Source: Arion vulgaris
Lineage: Eukaryota; Mollusca; Gastropoda; Stylommatophora; Arionidae
Assembly (NCBI GenBank): GCA_020796225.1
Contig: CM036756.1
Location: forward strand, 69,733,043 to 69,797,042
Reading direction: 5' to 3'
Length of the DNA stretch: 64,000 nt
This document shows, one piece after another, positions 56,352-64,000 of the stretch (the stretch's first letter is position 1; every line of letters begins with the position of its first letter). The position numbers were made by a program, and so were the translations under genes. Under the pieces are notes generated by a model that was not told the DNA's origin, searched no databases, and saw nothing but the letters and a program-made list of their open reading frames with translations.

Positions 56352-56516
56352 CAGTGGCGGCTCGTCTATAAGGGCCAGAAGGGCCGGGCCCCACCAAAAA
56401 TAATGTATAATGTATATTTATTATTGTTTAAATTAAAATATAGCAATCTAAAAATCATAATTTATCCTGAAAAATTGTCTGGCCCCACCAACATAAATTA
56501 TCACGAGCCGCCACTG
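56352..56516 (+). mobile_element. hATm1 MITE, copy 6
   Basis: CAGTGGCGGCTCGTCTATAA to ACGAGCCGCCACTG, 165 bases, exact TSD GTTCCCAT. Confidence 0.95.
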
Positions 56517-56594
56517 GTTCCCATGTATTGATAAAGGTGATGACAAGTGTATGATCAACAAATAAACAAGGAACAGGTATTAAGAGCTTCCGAA

Positions 56595-56700
56595 AAACAA
56601 ATAGACAAACACGGGACTCGAACCACTTACCCTAGTCCTTACGACACCAATCGCCTAGCCTAGCAATACGAGCGCTTTTACGGACACAACCAATGAGCCA
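56595..56700 (-). mobile_element. tRNA-like SINE head (minus)
   Basis: The reverse complement of 56614-56624 is GGTTCGAGTCC, a perfect B box. Upstream TAGGCTAGGCGATTGG is only weakly A-box-like. No tRNA fold is convincing; no second copy in the window. Confidence 0.4.
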
Positions 56701-56704
56701 TTCT

Positions 56705-57435
56705 AAAAAATGACTCACGAGGGAGTGTCTTTCTCAAACGCTCGTTACAGCTAGACACAGAAACAATCAGGTAGGGTTCGAACAGTGTTTGCACAAACAC
56801 ATGCTGTATGCTTATTGTGCTTGTGTATATTAGAGACGAGACAATATCATACATACACACATGTATACACATATAACAAACATGTATACATCATTCAATT
56901 TCTTTCTAATGTTCTATAAATTTATCAGGAGCAGCTGCTTCCTAGCCTACTCTTGTCGATTTTAAAATGTGAAGGGTTTTTTGTGTGTTTAATGTGAACA
57001 AGATCCTACGTTTTAACATCTGTTTCCGATAGGATTAGGAACTCAGTCTCATCTACAATGAGATCACGCATCACTGAAAGAAATTTGTAATCTCCTCACG
57101 AGAGAAACAAGGCGAGTACTTATAGAGCGAGTGTCATATATCTACGTCACAAAGTCGCTAGAGACCACAATGTTAATGGCCAACTAGAATTTGGCATTAC
57201 GTAGCTACAAGAAAGATATAACTTTATTGAATATTTCTTGCTATGGTTGAAATACTTTCAGGCTATGAGACAGTGCAGAAAGAGCACCAAATGAGATTAA
57301 AAAGATGCACATATAAATTTCAAGTGTAAATATCTTTCATCTTGCACTGAAAACTCTGAATGAAATTTTGTAATGCACTTGACAATACTGAAAAACTAAG
57401 ACGCATTTTATGGACACAAAGTCCACGAAGTACTA
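56705..57435. other. No gene recognised
   Basis: Unique AT-rich sequence. Confidence 0.4.
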
Positions 57436-57439
57436 TGAG

Positions 57440-57596
57440 CAGTGGCGGCTCGTCATTCAGGGTCAGTGGGGCCGGGCCCCACCAAAAATAAGGTGTAACG
57501 TGTATTTATTATTTTATACATTAAAATATAACCTAACCGAAACCATGAAAATTTATGTCTGGCCCCACCAACAAAAATTATCATGAGCCGCCACTG
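57440..57596 (+). mobile_element. hATm1 MITE, copy 7
   Basis: CAGTGGCGGCTCGTCATTCA to ATGAGCCGCCACTG, 157 bases. TSD ACTATGAG / GCTATGGG (6 of 8). About 8 bases shorter inside than most copies. Confidence 0.9.
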
Positions 57597-57764
57597 GCTA
57601 TGGGGTTATGTGCGATAGCACACTTGACAGATCATATGATGACAAGGTGTCAACTGTGATAAGATAAACAAAAATGAAGAATAAGAGAATAATATAATTG
57701 AAATAAACTAAATGTTTTTATGATTTTTTGTTTCTATTTTTATGGTGGAAATGTTGCTTACTTC

Positions 57765-58090
57765 TTCTTCTCTTCCACCACTTACTTCTTTATAGAGAAA
57801 AGCATAGACCACAGTCTTCAGACTTAGAACGGGACACTGCTGTCTCAGAGCACACCTTCACAGAATGGGTCTCAGTGACTCGGCAGCCTGCACCTGTGGA
57901 GCACCAAAGCAGTCCCCAGAGCACATTCTGCAAGACTGCTCTTGTCTGAGTAGTGAGAGATTGGAGATCTGGCCAACAGAAACAACACTACAAGACAAAC
58001 TATGGGAACCGGTGAAGACCTCAAGCGCACCGCCCTGTTTATGACACATACCGGAGTAGTCACATAGCAAAGTTGATCGCAGAAGAAGGA
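57765..58090 (+). mobile_element. LINE relic, C-terminal Cys/His region
   Basis: One plus frame reads LRTGHCCLRAHLHRMGLSDS, then ACTCGAPKQSPEHILQDCSC and LWEPVKTSSAPPCL. The LRTGH...HL...GL...C-x-CG...EHIL..C pattern is the cysteine/histidine C-terminus found after RNase H in many non-LTR ORF2 proteins. The open plus frame at 57728-57949 and the minus frames here are shadows. Confidence 0.75.
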
Positions 58091-58194
58091 GGAGAAGACT
58101 TCTTTATAGAAGTGTTGGGGGCTGGGGGATGAAGTTATCTTGTGTGTGTGCTTGTTCTAATGTATTTGCAAGCTGTTATTCATTTGTTTAAAGT

Positions 58195-58385
58195 TGTTCT
58201 TGATGCCATCAATCCATCTTTTCCGTGGTGTTCCTCTTGTTCTGTACGTTTTATATTTTCTATGTGTGGCTATCTGTGGTAGGCGATACCTCGAGCATTC
58301 TTGTCAGGTGTCCAAACCATTTAATCTGCTGTTCTTTTATGAATTGCATGATTGTTGATTGTTTACTTCAGTTCCGATACTGATG
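58195..58385 (-). mobile_element. NLR3-related LINE relic (minus)
   Basis: On the minus strand MQFIKEQQIKWFGHLTRM and, shifted, RTRGTPRKRWIDGI. Homologous to FIKKQQIKWYSHISRLP at 3340-3571. Confidence 0.75.
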
Positions 58386-58610
58386 AAAATAATGAAAGTC
58401 ATTGACTGAACATAATGATCAAAGTTACGATAATGCAACCACTATGGTTGTTATCCACGAAGGTGTGTAAGCCATATTAAGTGAAACAACAAGAAAGCTA
58501 TTGATGTTTGGACCATTGGCTTAACGTGTGCTGTCGGCACGCTTTTAGTGAAATTACTTCGTGTGTGATATTTGATTGAACTCTTGAGTCAATATTTTTC
58601 TATATTTGCA

Positions 58611-58859
58611 GCTTCCACATATCGAAGAGATATGTTAATTGAGCATATTGGAAAGGCAGTGGGAAAACTTTCAAACGCAAGGCGTAGTGTTCATCATGAT
58701 GCAATTAAGGAAAAATTTGATAAGTTTGTACTGGTAGTTGAAACTCTTTGTAATTCACTTGATAATATGGGCACAATAGAAGAAGCACAAAGTTGTTTGT
58801 CAATGCACTTTTTGTGTGATGTACTACAAACAGTTGTTCTTTCAAAACGTTATATGTAG
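58611..58859 (+). CDS. Candidate terminal exon of an unidentified host gene
   Basis: An open frame ends at TAG 58857-58859. The part after the acceptor-like TTTTTCTATATTTGCAG (ending 58610) begins STYRRDMLIEHIGKAVGKLS and ends DVLQTVVLSKRYM. About 82 residues: mixed charged and hydrophobic, likely helical, not low-complexity, without LINE motifs, unlike nearly all other frames here. It is followed by about 250 bases of T-rich sequence with AATAAA at 59113, as expected of a last exon and 3' UTR. I do not recognise the protein. The upstream ATG at 58572 would lie in the putative intron. It may also be an isolated chance frame; no upstream exon was found. Confidence 0.45.
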   Translation, partial: ASTYRRDMLIEHIGKAVGKLSNARRSVHHDAIKEKFDKFVLVVETLCNSLDNMGTIEEAQSCLSMHFLCDVLQTVVLSKRYM

Positions 58860-59112
58860 ACCAGTGGCTATAGAATAAGGAGTCGTGTCTTCCCAGAAGG
58901 GAGTGAAGCAGTATCATGTGAGGTATAATACATTATGAAATTTTTGTGGATATTGTGTTTTAATAAGGTTTTATGCTAACTACTTTTTCTAGTTGAAATA
59001 CGTTTTGTTTTTCATTAAAACTATAAGTTCAAATTTTGTTTGAAATTACCTAGGGCATCATTAATTTTTAACTCATGTTGGGTTGTTTGTTTTTTTTCTT
59101 AAATTTCGTGTC

Positions 59113-59118
59113 AATAAA
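59113..59118 (+). promoter_or_regulatory. Possible polyadenylation signal
   Basis: AATAAA about 254 bases after the stop of the candidate exon, followed by a T-rich stretch. Such hexamers are common by chance in AT-rich DNA. Confidence 0.3.
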
Positions 59119-59329
59119 TTATTTTTTTATGTTTCCGTTTCTCGCTACGAATGTTGTGTTTATGTGACAGTGCTATTATGAAGCTCAGTGTGCTAAACAT
59201 ATTTTGGCGTTTGCTTTTTGGAAGTTACAGTTAACTTGTGTGGGAAGATGAGAACAAATGGTGGATGACTTGAGAGTATTGTCTCATCTTCAAGTGAGAT
59301 GTTAACTGAAATAAAGTTGAGATTAGTTC

Positions 59330-59872
59330 CAATGTTTGAAGTTGTTCAAGCTAAGAATTTCATACCTATCACTGAAGAAAACTTAGAAACTAGTTCCAAT
59401 GTTTAAGGCTGTTCAAGTTAAGCGTCTCATATCACTGAAGAAAACTTAGAAACTAGTTCCAATGTTTAAGGCTGTTCAAGTTAAGCGTCTCATATCACTG
59501 AAGAAAACTTAGAAACTAGTTCCAATGTTTAATGATGTTCAAGTTAAGCGTCTCATATCACTGAAGAAAACTTAGAAACTATTCCAATGTTTAATGTGTT
59601 CAAGTTAAGCGTCTCATATCACTGAAGAAAACTTGAAACTAGTTCCAATGTTTAATGCGTTCAAGTAAGCGTCTCATATCACTGAAGAAAACTTAGAAAC
59701 TATTTCCAATGTTTAATGATGTTCAGTTAAGGTCTCTATCACTGAAGAAAACTTAGAAACTAGTTGCAATGTTAATGCTGTTCAAGTTAAGCGTCTTATA
59801 TCACTGAAGAAAACTTAGAAACTAGTTCCAATGTTTAAGGCTGTTCAAGTTAAGCGTCTCATATCACTGTAG
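59330..59872. repeat. 63-bp minisatellite, about 8.7 copies
   Basis: Unit words are GAAGAAAACTTAGAAACTAG, TTCCAATGTTTAAGGCTG and TTCAAGTTAAGCGTCTCATA. Units at about 59580-59775 have many single-base deletions while the outer ones are clean. Confidence 0.95.
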
Positions 59873-59929
59873 AAAAGGTGACTGTGTCCATTCCAAAACT
59901 GACCCCATTTTTTTTATGAAGTATGTGAA

Positions 59930-60395
59930 AGTAAGCGTCTGGGGCATAGCAGTAGTGAACACGATCACATCCCAAGAGTACCTGGTTCAAATTACGCAGC
60001 GGGCAAATTATAATCAAATTTTTCCCGTGGATTTTAACGAACAGCAAAAATAAACTTCACCATTCGGAACCTATTGATGGCAAACTACTGAACACATAAG
60101 TGGTGCCTAGAAAATCAACAACACGTTTATTGTGGTTAATGGCGCCGTCCTGTAAATAATATGACAGCCAGCTTGCCCAACTTGTTGGTAGCGCGTTGAT
60201 GACGGTTGACAAGCCCCTGTGAGTGCAGTTCAATTTCAGGGCTGGCAGAAAAGCCACAGGTTCTCCAGATTTACGGTGTTCGTGGCACCGGACCGAAGGG
60301 TTACGATGTCCATGGCACCGAGCCGAAGAGATGAAAGCTCGAGTGCTTCTGGATCGGGAAAAAAAATGATGACACGATTTTCATTTTCATCTGAA
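59930..60395 (+). mobile_element. SINE-A split by SINE-E
   Basis: Head with ACCTGGTTCAAATTACGC, body CTTCACCATTCGGAACC and AAGTGGTGCCTAGAAAATCA up to 60166. After the insert the 3' end resumes with GACACGATTTTCATTTTCAT. Confidence 0.8.
60167..60368 (+). mobile_element. SINE-E inserted into SINE-A
   Basis: Matches 6295-6490 in order and ends in an A run. The short repeat ATGACA (60161-60166 and 60369-60374) brackets it. Interrupting a known family shows the limits of SINE-E independently. Confidence 0.78.
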
Positions 60396-60479
60396 AGTAT
60401 GTTTTTAAAAGAAATACCAATTCTGAGAATACACCTGAAAAGATCACAGTCTGATCTGAAAGATATCAAATAATGATTA

Positions 60480-60905
60480 ATGTTAGGCTATCGGTGCCAA
60501 ACATGACCCCTGACTAAGACACAAGAAAGAAAGATTACAACATGTGAAATGAGATGTCTACGAAAAGCTGTCAACGTTACAAGGAGAGATAGAGTGAGAA
60601 ACGAGAATATCAGAAGCATCGTTGGTACTATATCATGCATACAGTACATTGAGAAGCAAAGAATCAAGTGGTTCAGTCATCTAATGAGAATGGAACCACA
60701 TTTACTACCATCACGTGCCTACAATAATCGACACTCAGGGCGCAGAGCACGAGGCAGGCCAAGAACACGATGGATAGATAACATCTCAGAGTCCCTGCGA
60801 AAGCATGGACTGACAACGTCAAGCGCAACACACCTGGCACAAGATAGAAAACAAACTCTCCCCACGGCGCTTCATGGCAAATGTGGTTAAGATAAGATAA
60901 GATTA
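60480..60905 (+). mobile_element. NLR3 LINE, C-terminal region (plus)
   Basis: CQT-stop-PLTKTQERKITTCEMR, then a 113-residue open frame (60549-60890): LRKAVNVTRRDRVRNENIRS, IKWFSHLMRMEPHLL, ARGRPRTRWIDNI, HLAQDRKQTLPTAL and a stop. It ends in an AAGATAAGATAAGAT microsatellite. The best-preserved NLR3 C-terminus here; RT core absent. Confidence 0.85.
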
Positions 60906-61065
60906 ATGTTAGACATTTCGGCATTCGTAGTTGAATGACAAATGGTAGTCTCTCCCAACTATCTCGTTTGCCCAAACATTGCTATATAACAGTCTGTGTG
61001 TATGTAGTTTCCTTTGAGAGATGCTTTGAAAAGATGTAACTTATAAAGAACTAATTATGATGAAC

Positions 61066-61233
61066 CAGTGGCAGCTTGTGATCATTTTTGTTGGTGGGGC
61101 CAGACACACATTTTCGTGGAAACCATGATGTTTTTGGTTAGGTTATATTTTAATTTTTTAATAATAAATACACGTTAGATATTATTTTTGGTGGGGCCCG
61201 ACCCCATTGGCCCTTAATGACGAGCCGCCACTG
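61066..61233 (-). mobile_element. hATm1 MITE, copy 8
   Basis: CAGTGGCAGCTTGTGATCAT to ACGAGCCGCCACTG, 168 bases, TSD TGATGAAC / TGATGAAT (7 of 8). Confidence 0.92.
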
Positions 61234-61241
61234 TGATGAAT

Positions 61242-61577
61242 CATAGATCATTCAATGCTTTCTGAGTTTGTGATATCATCAATTGAAAATGATTTGATGA
61301 ATTGCGTTTATTTCCAATAAGTGATTTATATTTGATGGCCAGGAAAGGAAAGTTATGTGTTTGTAAAGATGGTCACTGAGTGCTGAAATGATTGTGTAGT
61401 TGTTCCTGTTTACTAAGGATTCTATATTATCTATTACCGTTACATGCTCATGGGGAAACAACGTGAATAGCTACACTATGTAACACCAACCCTAGAGACG
61501 CCGATGCTTAAACCATCAAATACTGAAGCAATTTTTCGATAATAACTTTTTTTTTAAACACGAAGATTTATTATCAG
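61242..61577. other. No feature recognised
   Basis: AT-rich spacer. Confidence 0.4.
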
Positions 61578-61589
61578 TAATATAAAATA

Positions 61590-61845
61590 TTTCTTCTTCC
61601 AACGCTCCATATTGACCAATTGTTAACCCCTCTGTGTGATTTGTATGGGATCTGAGCCTACGAGCGATTGCACGTTTTGCCAGTCATACGCCTACAAGTA
61701 GGCCGCACATCCGATTTCTGCGATGTTTTTTATTTACTAGGGTAGCTTCCTAGGTCCTATATCAGTCGCTTCTTACGACATGCCTTGTAGGTCGCAGTAT
61801 TACTATTCTTTGCTTCCCTTGTATGTCCAGGCACAGCACGGTCGA
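61590..61845 (-). mobile_element. NLR1-type 3' tail with TSD (minus)
   Basis: TSD TAATATAAAATA (61578-61589) and TAATATGAAATA (61846-61857), 11 of 12. In minus sense: GGGAAGCAAAGAATAGTAAT, GCATGTCGTAAGAAGCGACT, TACCCTAGTAAATAAAAAAC and the 3' end GGAGCGTTGGAAGAAG. The cleanest single-copy version of the tail: a 5'-truncated LINE or a related SINE. Confidence 0.85.
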
Positions 61846-61859
61846 TAATATGAAATACA

Positions 61860-62740
61860 AAAATGGATATTCACCAACATTGAACAAAAACAAGAAGGAA
61901 GAGAGATGGTATTGATAAGACAGCACGTAGATATCTTAGATTTGACATGTAATTTAACGTCAAGACAAACCTGTTCTATTTGTTGTTTAAACGATTGAGC
62001 AGTCAAGCGAGATTTTGTTCATGAAATAAGCTCGTATCTTTTAATTGCTGTCTGGATCGAAAGTTGCAGTTCACTCAAGTCATAATGGAAAATAAATTGA
62101 TACCGAATTCATTTCAAATTAAACGCAGTCAATAAAACATCCTATAGCGTATCGGTCCTATTAGAGAAACATTTTCTGTGCACCGAGCTTTGCTATTTCT
62201 TCTTTTTTTTTTTTACTTTTCTTCTGTTTCTGCTTGTATAACTTTATCGACATTTTCTTCTTTTTTTCCCCCACAAAAACTTATGTTTCAATCAATACTT
62301 GTATATAAAAGCGACTGAAGAAATAACAAACTAAATGCTGATTGTACTTGGACCAGAATCGAGGAAGAAACGCCGATTTGAAAAGCTACAACTGACAAAA
62401 GAAGAACACAATCAAAGGAATAAAATTCTGACTTATTGATATCATTGTTGAACGAAAAAGGCAACCATCCAAATAATGTAAATATACAGACCTAGCAGTT
62501 TACTCTGATATGTGTCAAACCTAAATTTGCATATTTCAAATAACAGAATTGTATCCCCTGGACCTAACATTCACATTTTAATATTTCAACAAAGTTGACA
62601 TCACCTGAAAATATGTACAACAACAAACCCCCGAGAGAGGAGGCTGGACAAGTAAAATTTAAATGAAAATTTGACAATGATGAACAGAACAGCATAAAAC
62701 GTATGAATCACTCCTAGTTTACTTAATAAGTAATACCTAC
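61860..62740. other. No gene recognised over about 0.9 kb
   Basis: AT-rich; no repeat family from this window. Confidence 0.45.
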
Positions 62741-62744
62741 AAGA

Positions 62745-62964
62745 TCTTTGTGTCCGGAAATACATGGATGGGTCAGTAGAAAACGTAGTAAAGAAAGGAG
62801 AAACAAGTGTGCAGGTAGAACATGCCAAACAACGTATTAGATATACTATCAAAGTACTAACAGGAAAATACTGTCATAAATATCATGCAGAAATCCAAAC
62901 AATCAAGAGAACAACTGAGAAGCTGTTGAAAACAAAGCTTCATACACAACGTGTAGATTTTTGA
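62745..62964 (+). mobile_element. LINE relic, RNase H fragment (plus)
   Basis: YMDGSVENVVKKGETSVQV stands where RNase H has YTDGS. TGKYCHKYHAEIQTIK fits the block containing the catalytic Glu. About 70 residues survive, ending at TGA. The family differs from the other NLR6 relics. Confidence 0.6.
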
Positions 62965-63055
62965 TAGATGCAAATTAAGCATTTCACACATTTCAGTTCA
63001 GAAAATTGTCAGGCCTACAGAACCTACAGTCTGAAATGTTCAACCAGTGCAAGGT

Positions 63056-63245
63056 TGCAGGACCGTACGGTATATTTTCTCAGTATGATGCAAGTCTTCG
63101 AAATACCGCCCCTTAAATATTTTTTCTTTAAAATAACCTTCAATTGTGATATTGATTTCGCTGCTTATGCCCCCTCCCCCTTACGGTGCTGCCTGATGCG
63201 GCTGCCTCTCTGTATCATAGCACGACAGGCCCTGCAAGGTCGACT
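63056..63245 (+). repeat. Repeat-B, longest copy
   Basis: GTACGGTATATTTTCTCAGT to TCTCTGTATCATAGCA, collinear with the reverse complement of 4131-4294. The first 40 bases form CGGTAT...ATACCG arms around a loop. Class unknown. Confidence 0.65.
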
Positions 63246-63323
63246 TGCACCATCTATCTCACTATGGAATACTAGGCAATGACTGGAAAATGAAGAGGAG
63301 TGCAACAAGATATACCATTTACC

Positions 63324-63489
63324 CAGTGGCGGCTCGTGATCATTTTGTTGGTGGGGCCAGACAAACATTTTCGGAAAAATTATGGTTTAGGATAAGGTTA
63401 TATTTTAATTTATAAAATAATAAATATACGTTACACATTACTTTTGGTGGGGCCCGGCCCCATAGGCCCTTAATGACGAGCCGCCACTG
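63324..63489 (-). mobile_element. hATm1 MITE, copy 9
   Basis: CAGTGGCGGCTCGTGATCAT to ACGAGCCGCCACTG, 166 bases, exact TSD CATTTACC. Confidence 0.95.
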
Positions 63490-63497
63490 CATTTACC

Positions 63498-64000
63498 TAC
63501 CCCCAAAAGAACAGGATGGTTAAATCGATCAGAAAGAGTTTTGTGTATATGTTTTCCTATTGTGTATATATTTTCATATTAATCTACATAACTGTCTGCA
63601 TCATTTTTATCTCTAATACATACCGATTTCACTATCCTATTTGTGTTTTTAGAATGTTTGCAGTTCTTAGTAACTTAACTTCATATCTGCTATTTTATTC
63701 AGAAGTATTTGTCTAAAATGTTGGCATTTAGACAAATAAGAATAACGTGGTGAAATACTATTTCATAGTTATCAAAGGGCATTAACTAGTAAAACATTAT
63801 ACACTGCACGAAGTCGTGTTCGTGTTTTGTCCCCTTACATTGATACTTAGATCGAATTGATAACTAAATTAGATGAGATTAAATGCTTACAGCTTAACCT
63901 ATCTCTAATAATCACATGCACCGACATTAACGTATCAACTTAAATGTTCAATAACAGTTGTTCTGAAGAAAAAATGAAAAGTACAACACAATTGATTGTA
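63498..64000. other. No feature recognised
   Basis: AT-rich; the 66-residue plus frame at 63516 is hydrophobic and unsupported. Confidence 0.4.

Overview
The window is animal (metazoan) nuclear DNA, AT-rich and almost entirely non-coding. There are no operons or compact bacterial genes. Instead it holds tRNA-derived SINEs with Pol III box motifs, 5'-truncated non-LTR retrotransposons (LINEs) with target-site duplications (TSDs), hAT and piggyBac-like MITEs, microsatellites and about twenty unrelated minisatellite arrays. An invertebrate is likely; I cannot name the species. Family labels are mine: NLR1-NLR6 for LINE families, SINE-A/C/D/E/F/G/I for short retroelements, hATm1 for the main MITE, repeat-B for an unclassified repeat.

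Layout. 0-3.3 kb: 44-bp and 27-bp minisatellites around a retroelement tail, then a garbled second version of the same order. 3.3-15 kb: LINE relics (the best is the NLR1 reverse transcriptase ORF at 6.6 kb), SINEs, two longer hAT elements, a piggyBac-like MITE and a fold-back element. 15.4-17.9 kb: a 37-bp array of about 66 copies. 18-28 kb: further arrays (about 65, 35, 60, 16, 54, 14, 30 and 32 bp) separated by SINE-A, SINE-G and LINE fragments. 28-40 kb: hATm1, SINEs, a GT-rich tract and several RNase H-bearing LINE relics (NLR6). 40.9-44.7 kb: 32-bp and 49-bp arrays. 44.8-53 kb: LINE/SINE relics, including two LINEs nested inside SINE-A copies, and a 26-bp array. 53-64 kb: a decayed THAP zinc-finger gene, one plausible host terminal exon, a 63-bp array and five hATm1 copies between 51.8 and 63.5 kb.

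How the parts relate. NLR1's 3' region and SINE-G share a homologous body and a GAA-rich 3' end, as expected of a LINE and the SINE it mobilises. Two minisatellites (27 bp and 41 bp) are tandem expansions of pieces of these retroelements. Most long open frames are minisatellites whose unit lacks stop codons, and are not genes. Only two non-transposon coding candidates emerge: the THAP relic (minus strand, about 53.9-54.5 kb) and the exon at 58.6-58.9 kb. Several arrays and the 1.9-3.2 kb block carry dense small indels typical of unpolished long-read consensus, so broken frames there should be read with caution. I found no clearly new biological system; the strongest leads are the LINE/SINE pair, the retroelement-seeded minisatellites and the nine-copy hAT MITE.
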